This document shows, one piece after another, positions 7,702 to 15,304 of a stretch of 31,644 nucleotides of DNA. The notes under the pieces were generated by a model. That model did not search any database. It was given only the letters and a program-made list of their open reading frames with translations, and was not told where the DNA came from. The stretch covers positions 1-31,644 of the forward strand of contig CAJULM010000033.1 in the NCBI GenBank assembly GCA_910587285.1, read 5' to 3'. A program made the position numbers and the translations under genes. The DNA comes from an uncultured Oscillospiraceae bacterium (lineage in GTDB: Bacteria > Bacillota > Clostridia > Oscillospirales > Oscillospiraceae). Numbering within the stretch: the first letter of the stretch is position 1; every line of letters begins with the position of its first letter.

Positions 7702-7745
7702 ACAGCCGTCCATCCCTCTCCGGGGCGGACGGCTGTATTTTTCCC
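7702..7745 (+). terminator. Terminator after the PdaB-like gene
   Basis: ACAGCCGTCC (7702-7711) pairs perfectly with GGACGGCTGT (7727-7736), then ATTTTTCCC. Starts 5 nt after the stop. Confidence 0.88.
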
Positions 7746-7774
7746 TTGAAGCCCCGCCCCGGACGCGCTATAAT
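7746..7774 (+). promoter_or_regulatory. Promoter of the phosphopantetheinyl transferase gene
   Basis: TTGAAG (7746-7751), 17-nt spacer, perfect TATAAT (7769-7774). The in-frame ATG at 7773 overlaps the -10 box and cannot be the translation start, which fixes the start at 7812. Confidence 0.78.
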
Positions 7775-7811
7775 GGAAGAAACAGCCTGTATTTTTTTGG
7801 GGGGAGCGGCT

Positions 7812-8375
7812 ATGACTGTCATCTATGGCGTTGCGGGAACAGACGGCCGGGCGCTGGTCCGGCCGCTGCTGGCCGCGGCGGCGCGAAAGCACTGGGGCTG
7901 GCCCGCTCTGCCGCCTGTGGAACGCTCTCCCCGAGGCAAACCCCTGTTCCCTGGCCAACCGGACCGCTGGTTCTCCCTGTCTCACTGCGGGAGGCTGGCG
8001 CTCTGCTCCCTGTCGGACAGCCCTGTGGGGGTAGACATTGAACTGGTCCGGCCCCGCCGTCCCGGCCTGCCCGCTTACGCCCTCAGTGGGGACGAGCTGT
8101 CCCGCTTTGACGGCAGCTGGGAGGATTTCTACCGCCTGTGGACGCTGAAGGAGAGCTGGTGCAAACGGGAGGACGCCCCCCTGTTCCCACCCCGCAATAT
8201 CCCTACCCCTCCCCCCTGTCCCCACCAAAGCTATGCTGGAGAGGGCTGGCGGGCGGCGGTGTGCTGTGATGGCCCGCCCCCTCCCGCCATCCTTTGGTTG
8301 GAGCTGGAAGCCCTTTCCCTTTCACCACCCCCTGCTCCCACCGCCAACTATACACAGAGAGGATCCCTGCCATGA
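7812..8375 (+). CDS. Sfp-type 4'-phosphopantetheinyl transferase
   Basis: This enzyme transfers 4'-phosphopantetheine from CoA to a serine of acyl- or peptidyl-carrier proteins. The 187-residue protein has the family signatures: RFSLSHCGR-like WFSLSHCGRLALCSL, the Mg2+-binding GVDIELVRP, and FYRLWTLKESWCKREDAPLF (the WxxKEaxxK motif). It is shorter than Sfp (about 225 residues) and its last third is Pro-rich and weakly conserved. Start 7812 follows GGGGGGAG and lies 38 nt after the -10 box. Its stop overlaps the next start as ATGA. No polyketide, peptide synthetase or carrier protein is in the window, so its substrate is unknown; it may serve fatty-acid ACP. Confidence 0.85.
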   Translation: MTVIYGVAGTDGRALVRPLLAAAARKHWGWPALPPVERSPRGKPLFPGQPDRWFSLSHCGRLALCSLSDSPVGVDIELVRPRRPGLPAYALSGDELSRFDGSWEDFYRLWTLKESWCKREDAPLFPPRNIPTPPPCPHQSYAGEGWRAAVCCDGPPPPAILWLELEALSLSPPPAPTANYTQRGSLP

Positions 8376-9481
8376 GGATTTGGAAAATCATCTCCGGCGT
8401 TTTATCCATCGCCGCCGGCCTGCTGACCGCGTACCAGTCCTATTTTGTCTCTCCGCCGGACAACGCCCTGCTCCCCGCCGCCGGACTTGCCGCTGCCGCC
8501 CTGCTTTTCATTGCCGGCATCATTGCCATCGCCTCCAGCCGGGGAAGCATGGGCGCGGATATTGTCCTCATCTCCCTATACGGGGTTGGCGCACTGGTGG
8601 GCTTTACCCTAACCGGCCTGCTGCTTATCTCCCTTTGGTGCCTGCTGTGCGCCGTTCTCGCCCTGGTGAGTTTTCTCCTGCTCTATTTTGAGGATGACGA
8701 ACCCAGCGCCGGGGCGGCCTCCACCGCTCGCTCCCCCGCCGTGCCAACCCTGCGCACCCTTCTCTTTGAACGCAACCAGCACCGGCGGGATGCCGCCGTG
8801 GACGCACTGCCCGAGTTCGCCGCCAAAAGCTACCTAAAGCAGCTGCTCACCGCCTTCATCCGCCGGGAGTCCATCACCGCCCTTCCCGAGCCAGAGCCGG
8901 AAGCGCCCCCCTCCAGGCAGCTCCGCCCCGGCGCCGTCTTGGCCGTGATCGTTGTTCTTGCCGCCGCTGGAGCTGTGTTCTTCCTATTTGGCCGCGGCTC
9001 CCTCACGGACAAGACCAACCCGGGCAGCCCATCCAGCGCCGCCCAATCGCCCCAGCCATCGCCCAAGTCAGATGCTCCCACCTCCACCCCCGCCGACCGC
9101 TCCGGCGCACTGGGGGATTACTACGTGGAGATTCAGGACGCTTTTCTGGCCGAGGACTACCAGGGCCACCCTGCCATCGTCATTACTTATCAGTGGACCA
9201 ACAACAGCGATCAGACCACAAATGCCATGTCTGTCCTGCTGGAAAATGCCTATCAGAACGGAGTTCAGATGGACGGGGCCATTGTCGTCTCCACTCCCGG
9301 CTATCAATCTGGAACCTCCATCCGTAATCTCCGCCCGGGCACCTCCGCCAGCGTCCACCGCGCCTTTTTGCTCTCAGACGCATCGTCCCCCGTAGAATTT
9401 GAGGTGTCCGAATTCATCCGCTCCTCCGGCGATGTTCTGTCCGCAGTCTTCGACCCGGCGGAGCTCTCCTCGCCCCAATAG
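8372..9481 (+). CDS. Membrane protein with extracellular DUF5067-like domain
   Basis: A 369-residue protein with about four N-terminal hydrophobic spans (residues 5-110), a cytoplasmic segment (about 110-190), a fifth span (RPGAVLAVIVVLAAAGAVFFLFG), a Ser/Pro/Thr linker, and an outer domain of about 120 residues beginning YYVEIQDAFLAEDYQGHPAIVITYQWTN. That last block matches the DUF5067/immunoglobulin-like pattern of Clostridial lipoproteins (...V.Y.FTNNS...). Start 8372 is chosen over an upstream in-frame codon because AGAGAGGA precedes it and it overlaps the PPTase stop. The combination of multi-span N-terminus and DUF5067 is not one I know by name. Function unknown. Confidence 0.78.
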   Translation: MRIWKIISGVLSIAAGLLTAYQSYFVSPPDNALLPAAGLAAAALLFIAGIIAIASSRGSMGADIVLISLYGVGALVGFTLTGLLLISLWCLLCAVLALVSFLLLYFEDDEPSAGAASTARSPAVPTLRTLLFERNQHRRDAAVDALPEFAAKSYLKQLLTAFIRRESITALPEPEPEAPPSRQLRPGAVLAVIVVLAAAGAVFFLFGRGSLTDKTNPGSPSSAAQSPQPSPKSDAPTSTPADRSGALGDYYVEIQDAFLAEDYQGHPAIVITYQWTNNSDQTTNAMSVLLENAYQNGVQMDGAIVVSTPGYQSGTSIRNLRPGTSASVHRAFLLSDASSPVEFEVSEFIRSSGDVLSAVFDPAELSSPQ

Positions 9482-9489
9482 CCGGCGCC

Positions 9490-9520
9490 AAGGCAGGAAC
9501 GCAAACCGCGCTCCTGCCTT
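9490..9520 (+). terminator. Weak terminator-like hairpin
   Basis: AAGGCAGGA (9490-9498) pairs with TCCTGCCTT (9512-9520). The following AAGAATTCCTT is only weakly T-rich, so termination may be inefficient. Confidence 0.45.
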
Positions 9521-9567
9521 AAGAATTCCTTAAAAGAAACCTCACCAAATGCTAAAGGCTATCTCAC

Positions 9568-9595
9568 TTGAAACTGAAGATTTGTCCTCTATAAT
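9568..9595 (+). promoter_or_regulatory. Promoter of the glycosyltransferase/flippase-like operon
   Basis: TTGAAA (9568-9573), 16-nt spacer, TATAAT (9590-9595). The resulting leader of about 90 nt contains a CGGC-GTTT-GCCG hairpin near 9632-9650 before the AGGAGG at 9681. Confidence 0.75.
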
Positions 9596-9694
9596 CAGGA
9601 GCATAGGATAAGCGCACGTCGCTTTGTCCCGGCGGCGTTTGCCGCACCGTCAAAACGGCAATGCTTTCTGTGCTGATTTGAGGAGGAAATCTTC

Positions 9695-10765
9695 ATGAAC
9701 ATACTGATTTTAACCGGAAAGTTCGGCATGGGCCACCTGTCCGCCGCCAACGCCCTTCAGGAGCAGCTGCGGCACGACGGCCACCGGGCCGATACCGTGG
9801 ATTTGTTTGCCTACGCCATGCCTGAGCTGGCCCCCGCCATGTACGGAGCCTTCAACCTGCTGGTCACCTTCGGCGGCGCGTTTTACAACCTCTACCACGT
9901 GCTCACCGCCGACAGCTCCGGCGATAACCGGGGGGATGGCCTGCTGCGCGCTCTGGACACTCTGTTGGACGAGTACCAGCCCGACGTGGTGGTGTCCACC
10001 CACCCCATCTGCTCCGCCGCCATGTCCCAGTACAAGGAGGAGGGCCCGTCCGATCTCCCCCTGGTCACCTGCGTCACCGACGTCACCTGCCACAGCGAGT
10101 GGATCCACCCCGGCACCGACTGCTACCTGGTGGCCAGCGAGACCGTCCGGCAGGGGCTGGCCGCCAAGGGCGTGGCTCCCCACCTTGTGGTGGTATCGGG
10201 CATCCCGGTGAGCGGGCGGTTTCAGCCCGCCCAGCGGGACCGCTCCCGCCGGCGGGAGCTGCTCATCATGGGCGGCGGCCTGGGGCTCATGCCCCGGCGG
10301 GACTCCTTCTACCAGGCCCTCAACGCCCTGCCCGGCGTGCACACCACCATCCTCACCGGCCGGAACGACAAGCTATTTCAGCGCCTGAACGGCAGATATG
10401 AGAACATCGAGGCGGTGCCCTTTACCACCCAGGTGGAGAAGTACATGGCCCGGGCCCACCTGATGCTGTCCAAGCCCGGCGGCATCACCTGCTTTGAGGC
10501 CATCGCCGCCCGCCTGCCCATCCTGGCGTGGCAGCCCTTTTTGAAGCAGGAGCAGGAAAACGCCGACTTTTTGGTCCGGTGCGGCATGGCGCGCATCGCC
10601 GCTAAGGAGGAGAGCGCCTGCCTTACCGCCATCCGGGAGACCATCTATGACGACCAGGCGCTGGCCGCCATGGAGCAGGCTATGGAAAAAACCTCCGCGG
10701 CCCTGGCCCGCGCCGCGGTCTGCGGCGTGGTGGCCGGCCTGGCGGGAGAGAAGGTGCCCGCATGA
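9695..10765 (+). CDS. MGDG-synthase/UgtP-like glycolipid glycosyltransferase
   Basis: A 356-residue GT-B enzyme of the family that includes processive diacylglycerol glucosyltransferases (UgtP) and plant MGDG synthase (GT28-like). The N-terminus MNILILTGKFGMGHLSAA has the family pattern T.x.G.GH..AA for membrane and lipid binding, followed by DVVVSTHPICSAA and TDVTCHSEWIHPGTDCYLVAS. The donor-binding half has ELLIMGGGLG and the signature LSKPGGITCFEAIAARLPILAWQPF with QEQENADFL. It probably sits on the inner membrane face and makes glycolipids that anchor lipoteichoic acid or adjust membrane curvature. Start 9695 follows AGGAGG. The stop overlaps the next gene (ATGA), tying it to an LPG-synthase/flippase-like membrane protein. 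Confidence 0.88.
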   Translation: MNILILTGKFGMGHLSAANALQEQLRHDGHRADTVDLFAYAMPELAPAMYGAFNLLVTFGGAFYNLYHVLTADSSGDNRGDGLLRALDTLLDEYQPDVVVSTHPICSAAMSQYKEEGPSDLPLVTCVTDVTCHSEWIHPGTDCYLVASETVRQGLAAKGVAPHLVVVSGIPVSGRFQPAQRDRSRRRELLIMGGGLGLMPRRDSFYQALNALPGVHTTILTGRNDKLFQRLNGRYENIEAVPFTTQVEKYMARAHLMLSKPGGITCFEAIAARLPILAWQPFLKQEQENADFLVRCGMARIAAKEESACLTAIRETIYDDQALAAMEQAMEKTSAALARAAVCGVVAGLAGEKVPA

Positions 10766-11877
10766 AAGGGAAAATGAAAAATCTGCTGTGCGCCGGCGCG
10801 GTAGCCGCCCTGCTCGTCTGGACTGTGCACACCATCTTGAAGGAGCAGTCCCCAGGCCAGCTGGCCGCCGCCCTGCTCAGCGCCGACTGGCGGGTGCTGC
10901 TGCTGAGTCTGCCCCTGATGGCCCTGTTCCTGTGCTGCGAGGCCGCGGCCACCTGGTCCATTCTCCGATCCCTGGGCTGCGCCCAACCCTTCCGCCGCTG
11001 CGCCTACTACTCCTGCACCGGCTTTTTCTTCAGTACCATCACCCCCTCCGCCACCGGCGGCCAGCCCGCCCAAATTCTGGCCATGGGCCGGGACGGGGTG
11101 CCCACCGCCTCCGGCGCGCTGGATATGCTCCTTGTCACCATCGGCTACAACACCGCCGCCATGATCTGGGGCGTATTCGCCCTGTTCACCGCCGCCCCCT
11201 TTACCGAGCGGCTGGGCGGCCAGGTGGGCCTTCTGCTGGGCGTGGGGCTGGCGGTATTCGCCCTGTTAGATGTGGCCATGCTGCTGTTTCTATTCCTCCC
11301 CGGCCCCGCCCGCCGGCTGCTGTACGCCTGCATCCGCCTGGGCTCCCGTCTGTTCCCCCGCCTGGACCGGGAAGCCTTAGAGGCCAAGGCTGACGCCCAT
11401 CTGGCCGAGTACCGCCGGGGCGCCCAGCTCATTCAAAGGGCTCCCAGCCTCTTGATTCGTGTGCTGGGGCTCAGCGCCCTGCAACTGGCCTGCTCCTACG
11501 CCATGCCTTATATCGTATACCGCGCCTTTGGCCTGTCCGGCTTCTCCTTGGGGGAGGTGTTCGCCCTCCAGGCCCTGTGTTCCATCGCCGTAGGCTACCT
11601 GCCTCTGCCTGGCTCCGCCGGGGCGGCCGAAAACGTGTTCCTGCGCAGCTTCCTGCTGATTTTTGGGGAATCTCTGGTGGCCCCCGCCATGATCCTCACC
11701 CGTACCCTGAGCTGTTACCTGGTGCTTGCAGTCACCGCGCTGATTTTGGCAGTGGGCCGGACCCTGCGCAAACGAGCGGCCGCCGCTCAGCCCCCTTCAG
11801 AGCCAGCCCCTGTCCAGCGCCCCAACCTCTCCAAGCGCACCGCGCCGCCGCTGGGCGGCTACGCTGACCGCACATAA
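10762..11877 (+). CDS. Lysylphosphatidylglycerol synthase TM-region / flippase-like membrane protein
   Basis: A 371-residue polytopic protein of the UPF0104/LPG_synthase_TM family (TIGR00374-like). It has about eight hydrophobic spans and the two diagnostic motifs GFFFSTITPSATGGQPAQI (about residues 90-108) and LPLPGSAGAAEN (about 280-291). The C-terminal aminoacyltransferase domain of full-length MprF is absent, so this is the stand-alone membrane half, thought to move or bind lipid-linked substrates. The ATGA overlap with the upstream glycolipid synthase suggests that it handles that enzyme's product, which is inference. The tail (about 335-371) is Pro/Arg-rich and cytoplasmic. Confidence 0.88.
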   Translation: MKGKMKNLLCAGAVAALLVWTVHTILKEQSPGQLAAALLSADWRVLLLSLPLMALFLCCEAAATWSILRSLGCAQPFRRCAYYSCTGFFFSTITPSATGGQPAQILAMGRDGVPTASGALDMLLVTIGYNTAAMIWGVFALFTAAPFTERLGGQVGLLLGVGLAVFALLDVAMLLFLFLPGPARRLLYACIRLGSRLFPRLDREALEAKADAHLAEYRRGAQLIQRAPSLLIRVLGLSALQLACSYAMPYIVYRAFGLSGFSLGEVFALQALCSIAVGYLPLPGSAGAAENVFLRSFLLIFGESLVAPAMILTRTLSCYLVLAVTALILAVGRTLRKRAAAAQPPSEPAPVQRPNLSKRTAPPLGGYADRT

Positions 11878-11914
11878 AAACCGGGCCGTTTTCGGTATCA
11901 TCCTGCCCCCTCCT

Positions 11915-11934
11915 GCATATGCTGAGTTATATGC
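11915..11934 (+). promoter_or_regulatory. Inverted repeat upstream of the 33-codon ORF
   Basis: GCATAT (11915-11920), 8 nt, ATATGC (11929-11934). It lies 35 nt before the start codon in a 92-nt intergenic gap and could be an operator. No clear sigma-A promoter is seen next to it; TGCATA at 11914 weakly recalls a forespore -35, without a good -10 partner. Confidence 0.3.
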
Positions 11935-11969
11935 GCAAAATTAGAGCTTTAGATAAAGGAGCGATCAGC

Positions 11970-12071
11970 ATGAAAGAAAACGGCATGGTGCGCAGCGCCG
12001 GCACGCCTTCTCAGGACGTGGATGATCTGATTTTCCCCGAGCAGATGGACGTGCTTGTCAGTCAACGGTAA
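11970..12071 (+). CDS. 33-residue hypothetical small protein
   Basis: A short ORF beginning MKENGMVRSAGTPSQDV and ending FPEQMDVLVSQR. It has a good AAAGGAG at 11955-11961, 8 nt before ATG 11970, and its own strong terminator 20 nt after the stop. The peptide is acidic and soluble (DVDDLIFPEQMD) with no membrane span, Cys or signal. It is not part of the flippase-like gene and precedes the prfB promoter, so it is a separate small transcription unit or the tail of the flippase operon. I do not recognise a family. Confidence 0.6.
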   Translation: MKENGMVRSAGTPSQDVDDLIFPEQMDVLVSQR

Positions 12072-12091
12072 TCCGGCCCCGCCGGAGCGCG

Positions 12092-12127
12092 CCGCCTCCT
12101 CCCCAGTTCGGGGCGGGGGCGGTTTTT
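12092..12127 (+). terminator. Terminator after the 33-codon ORF
   Basis: A 13-position GC-rich stem (12092-12104 with 12110-12122, one T-C mismatch and one wobble) around AGTTC, followed by TTTTT at 12123-12127. Confidence 0.88.
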
Positions 12128-12139
12128 GCCGTCAACCTC

Positions 12140-12168
12140 TTTACAACCGGCGGAAATTTTTATATAAT
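12140..12168 (+). promoter_or_regulatory. prfB promoter
   Basis: TTTACA (12140-12145), 17-nt spacer, TATAAT (12163-12168), 62 nt upstream of the prfB ATG. Confidence 0.78.
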
Positions 12169-12229
12169 GTGTAAACTGAGCTTGTAACAACCATATCAGC
12201 GGCTTGGGCCGCGGAAGGATGAGTACAAT

Positions 12230-13351
12230 ATGCTGCAATTTGACGAGTACCGGGTCAAGCTGAACAACCTCAAGCCCGATTTGGACGAACTGCGCAAGGC
12301 GCTGGATTTGGACAGCGCGGAGCGGGAGCTGGACGAGCTCCACGCTCAGTCCGCCGCAGACGGCTTCTGGGACAACGTGGAAAAGGCCCGCAAGGTGCAG
12401 AAGCGCATCAGCAACCTGGAGGACAAAGTCACCGCCCAGACCAAACGGGAAAGCGCCTGGGAAGATTTGATCACTCTGTGCGAAATGGGCAACGAGGAGG
12501 AGGATGAGTCCCTCATCCCCGAGGTGGAATCCGGCTTCGATGCGCTGGTAAAGGAGATGGAGACCGCCCGGCTGTCCACCCTGCTGTCGGGGGAGTACGA
12601 CAACTCCACGGCCATCCTCTCCCTCCAGGCCGGGGCGGGCGGCACCGAGGCCCAGGACTGGGCCCAGATGCTTTACCGGATGTACACCCGCTGGGCGGAG
12701 CGCCACGGCTTCACCTACTCCGTGCTGGACTACCAGGATGGGGACGAGGCGGGCATCAAGTCCGCCGCCATCCGCATCGAGGGCGACAACGCCTATGGCT
12801 ACCTCAAGAGCGAGCACGGCGTCCACCGTCTGGTGCGCATCTCCCCCTTTGACGCCAACGCCCGGCGGCAGACCTCCTTTGCCGCTGTGGAGGTCATGCC
12901 TGAGCTGGACGACAGCGTGGAGGTGGACATCCGGGACGAGGACATTGAGCGCCAGGTATACCGCTCCTCCGGCGCCGGCGGACAGCACATCAATAAAACC
13001 TCCTCCGCTGTGCGACTGATCCACAAGCCCACCGGCATCGTGGTGTCCTGCCAGACAGAGCGCTCTCAGTTCCAGAACGAGGAGACCTGTATGAAGATGC
13101 TGCGCTCCAAGCTGATGCAGATCAAGGAGCAGGAGCATCTGGACAAAATCTCCGATATCAAGGGCGTACAGCTGAAAATCGAGTGGGGCAGCCAGATTCG
13201 CTCCTACGTGTTTATGCCCTATCAGCTGGTGAAGGACAACCGCACCGCCTTTGAGACCTCCGGCATCGACGGCGTGATGGACGGCGACCTGGACGGCTTC
13301 ATCAACGCCTACCTCACCGCCGCCGCCACCGGCGCCTGGGCCACAAAATAA
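12230..13351 (+). CDS. prfB: Peptide chain release factor 2
   Basis: RF2 recognises UGA and UAA in the ribosomal A site and triggers peptide release. The 373-residue protein carries the stop-codon-reading tripeptide SPF (VRISPFDANARRQTSF) and the catalytic GGQ loop (SSGAGGQHINKTSSAVRLIH), plus the PCRF-domain N-terminus (LSLQAGAGGTEAQDWAQML). The frame is continuous from ATG 12230 (GGAAGGA at 12213-12219). The autoregulatory +1 frameshift site (CTT TGA C with an upstream SD) found near codon 25 of many prfB genes is absent; the corresponding stretch reads ALDLDSAEREL without interruption. It is monocistronic between its own promoter and a bidirectional terminator. Confidence 0.97.
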   Translation: MLQFDEYRVKLNNLKPDLDELRKALDLDSAERELDELHAQSAADGFWDNVEKARKVQKRISNLEDKVTAQTKRESAWEDLITLCEMGNEEEDESLIPEVESGFDALVKEMETARLSTLLSGEYDNSTAILSLQAGAGGTEAQDWAQMLYRMYTRWAERHGFTYSVLDYQDGDEAGIKSAAIRIEGDNAYGYLKSEHGVHRLVRISPFDANARRQTSFAAVEVMPELDDSVEVDIRDEDIERQVYRSSGAGGQHINKTSSAVRLIHKPTGIVVSCQTERSQFQNEETCMKMLRSKLMQIKEQEHLDKISDIKGVQLKIEWGSQIRSYVFMPYQLVKDNRTAFETSGIDGVMDGDLDGFINAYLTAAATGAWATK

Positions 13352-13389
13352 AAAATGTCCCCCCGGTTCAAACCGGGGGGACATTTTTT
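13351..13389. terminator. Bidirectional terminator between prfB and the LCP gene
   Basis: An almost perfect palindrome: about 18 bp of stem (13352-13368 with 13371-13387) around a 2-4 nt loop. A-runs on the left and T-runs on the right serve both convergent genes, and it overlaps the last bases of each. Confidence 0.95.
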
Positions 13390-14410
13390 ATGGATGTACA
13401 ATGTGCAGCACCTGGGCAGGCACTTCTTCTTTATAAATGCCCAAGTCGTTCACCAGCTCCAGCACCGCTTCATCGTCCAGCTCCCAGTAGGGGTTGATCC
13501 ACTCCCCCGGCAGCCCGGCGGCATTCAGCGCGTTGTCCAGGTCCATGCCGATGGCCTGAGTGCCGAAATACACCATGTCGTTCAGCGGCATACTGGTACT
13601 TACATACTGGCTGAACGTGTTGATGAGGGACGTGACCTTGCTGGCATTGGAAAGGGTCACAGTCTGCTTTACCAGGGCGGTGAGGAACGCCCGCTGGGTG
13701 GCCGAGCGGCCGATATCCGCGCTGGGATAGCAGCTGCGGCAGCGCATCACCCCCACGGCCTGCTTGCCGTTGAGCAGCTGGTAGCCCGCCTTGACGTGGA
13801 TGGATAAATCCTGATAGGGATCCTCATAATCCATGTCCACCGGCACAGTGAAATACACTCCGCCAATCTGATTGACGATGGATTCAAAGGCTTTCAGGTT
13901 GATGGACATCCAAAAATCCACCGGCACTCCCAGCAGGTCGGACACAGCATCCGCCACCGCCTCCTCCCCTCCGGCATAGGTGGCGTTCACCTTCTGATAT
14001 TTTCCATTGTAATACACCACCGTGTCCCGAGGAATGGAGATCAGCGAGGCGGTCTTGGCCTGGGTGTCAAACACACCCAGCATAATCGTGTCCGTTCCGC
14101 CCATATCCGCCACCCCCAGCAGCAGGCAGGTGTACACTCCGTCCCGGCGATTGAGCACCAGCGGCGTGGGGGTGGCCTCCGGTTGGTCGGAGGAGTCCGC
14201 CGGCGGTTGGGTTTGATCCGGGCCGCGAGGCCCGGGATTGAACGTGACCTGGGAGTCCACCGTGGGGGCGGGCGCGAACACATTCAGCGCCACAAAGGAC
14301 ACCACAATGATAAGAGATAACACAAAGAGCACAACATACAGGCCCTTGGCCACCCGCCCGATGACAGACGAATGGCGGGCGTTTTTCTTCTGTCTTTTGC
14401 CGCCGCTCAT
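13388..14410 (-). CDS. LytR-CpsA-Psr (LCP) family cell-wall polymer ligase
   Basis: A 340-residue membrane-anchored protein of the family that attaches teichoic acids or capsule-type glycans from lipid carriers to peptidoglycan. It has a basic cytoplasmic N-terminus, one span at about 22-47 (LYVVLFVLSLIIVVSFVALNVFA), a Pro-rich linker, and the LCP domain from about residue 92. Landmarks are TCLLLGVADMGGTDTIMLGVFD, SIPRDTVV (pyrophosphate-contacting Arg and Asp), KVNATYAGG, and GKQAVGVMRCR. The start at 14410 has AGGAAAGGATG upstream. Conserved R and D residues are in place, so it should be active. With the orphan RmlA and glycolipid synthase it belongs to the envelope-building theme of the window, though not in one operon. 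Confidence 0.92.
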   Translation of the reverse strand: MSGGKRQKKNARHSSVIGRVAKGLYVVLFVLSLIIVVSFVALNVFAPAPTVDSQVTFNPGPRGPDQTQPPADSSDQPEATPTPLVLNRRDGVYTCLLLGVADMGGTDTIMLGVFDTQAKTASLISIPRDTVVYYNGKYQKVNATYAGGEEAVADAVSDLLGVPVDFWMSINLKAFESIVNQIGGVYFTVPVDMDYEDPYQDLSIHVKAGYQLLNGKQAVGVMRCRSCYPSADIGRSATQRAFLTALVKQTVTLSNASKVTSLINTFSQYVSTSMPLNDMVYFGTQAIGMDLDNALNAAGLPGEWINPYWELDDEAVLELVNDLGIYKEEVPAQVLHIVHP

Positions 14411-14503
14411 AACAGCATCCTTTCCTGCACACTCCGGCCGGGCCGGGCCCGGCGATGGGGCCTGTCGAAGCCCCTCGCATTATGTCAACTTTAGCCGCAC
14501 ATT

Positions 14504-14532
14504 AGTATAACTGAGCCACTGGCAAAAAACAA
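14504..14532 (-). promoter_or_regulatory. Promoter of the LCP gene
   Basis: Minus strand: TTGTTT (14527-14532), 17-nt spacer, TATACT (14504-14509), about 94 nt upstream of the start codon. Confidence 0.55.
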
Positions 14533-14579
14533 GAGGCGTATGTAAATAATTCATGAAGTTTTTTCTCCCATTTTTCCCC

Positions 14580-14608
14580 TTGACATTATATATCTTGTCC
14601 AGTATACT
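14580..14608 (+). promoter_or_regulatory. Promoter of the Crp/Fnr-ABC operon
   Basis: Consensus TTGACA (14580-14585), 17-nt spacer, TATACT (14603-14608). It drives the regulator and probably the whole transporter operon to the terminator at 17771. Confidence 0.86.
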
Positions 14609-14629
14609 TTCAATGTGTATCAAATGAAA
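14608..14629 (+). promoter_or_regulatory. Candidate operator for the Crp/Fnr-type regulator
   Basis: TTTCA (14608-14612), 12 nt, TGAAA (14625-14629), a 22-nt dyad of the size bound by Crp/Fnr dimers, placed on the transcription start region just downstream of the -10 box, where a bound dimer would repress. Its internal ATCAA recalls half an FNR box. Weak but well placed. Confidence 0.35.
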
Positions 14630-14648
14630 CAGTTTGGAGGAGCTTTGC

Positions 14649-15302
14649 TTGAATGTGAAGACGCCTAAGGGGCACCCCCTCTTTGGCAGGGTGAGCGGAG
14701 AGCTGTGGCAGCAGACGCTGGAACAGTCGGAGCTGCTCCAGGTGGATAAAGGCGGCACAGTTTACCAGCCCAAGCGCTTTCGCCGCTGCCTGGGTATGGT
14801 GCTTCAGGGCCGGGTGCAGGTGCGGCGGGAGGCGCTGCTCATGTCCACCCTCAGCGCCGGGGACATATTCGGCGCCGCCGCCCTATTCACCGACCGGGAG
14901 CACTACCCCACCACCCTCACCGCCCTCACCCCCTGTCAAGCCCTGCTCATCCCTCAAGACAGCGTTCGCCGCCTATTGCGGGAGTCTCCCCCCTTTGCCG
15001 AGGATTATGCCGCCTACCTCTCCAACCGCATTCAGTTTCTCAGCGCGCGTCTGGAAGCGGTGTCCACCCCCTCTGCCCAGGGAAAGCTGGCTCGTTACCT
15101 CCTGGCCGCCGGAGACGATACCCTCACTCTGTCCGCCACCCAGCTGTGCCAGCGGCTTGGCGTGGGCCGTGCCACCCTCTACCGCGCTTTTGAGGTTTTG
15201 GAGGAAAGCGGCGCCATTGTCCGGTCAGGGAAAACCATCCGCATCGCTGACCGGGCCGCCCTGTCGCAGTCCACAAACGAAATGGAAGGAAAGGAAGTTT
15301 GA
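14649..15302 (+). CDS. Crp/Fnr-family transcriptional regulator
   Basis: A 217-residue regulator with an N-terminal cyclic-nucleotide-binding-like beta-barrel (residues about 20-115, GMVLQGRVQVRRE...LSAGDIFGAAALF), a dimerisation helix, and a C-terminal winged helix (LSATQLCQRLGVGRATLYRAFEVLEESGAIV). The three scattered Cys do not form the N-terminal cluster of oxygen-sensing FNR. The start is probably TTG 14649, 6 nt after GGAGGAG (14636-14642); GTG 14655 is an alternative. It is the first gene of an ABC uptake operon, 2 nt from the binding-protein start, and probably controls it in response to the imported substrate or a metabolic signal. Confidence 0.85.
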   Translation: MNVKTPKGHPLFGRVSGELWQQTLEQSELLQVDKGGTVYQPKRFRRCLGMVLQGRVQVRREALLMSTLSAGDIFGAAALFTDREHYPTTLTALTPCQALLIPQDSVRRLLRESPPFAEDYAAYLSNRIQFLSARLEAVSTPSAQGKLARYLLAAGDDTLTLSATQLCQRLGVGRATLYRAFEVLEESGAIVRSGKTIRIADRAALSQSTNEMEGKEV

Positions 15303-15304
15303 CC

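Noticed and set aside
7746..7811. Upstream starts (TTG 7746, ATG 7773) for the phosphopantetheinyl transferase.
   Set aside because: Both lie in the promoter: the TTG is the -35 box and the ATG overlaps TATAAT.
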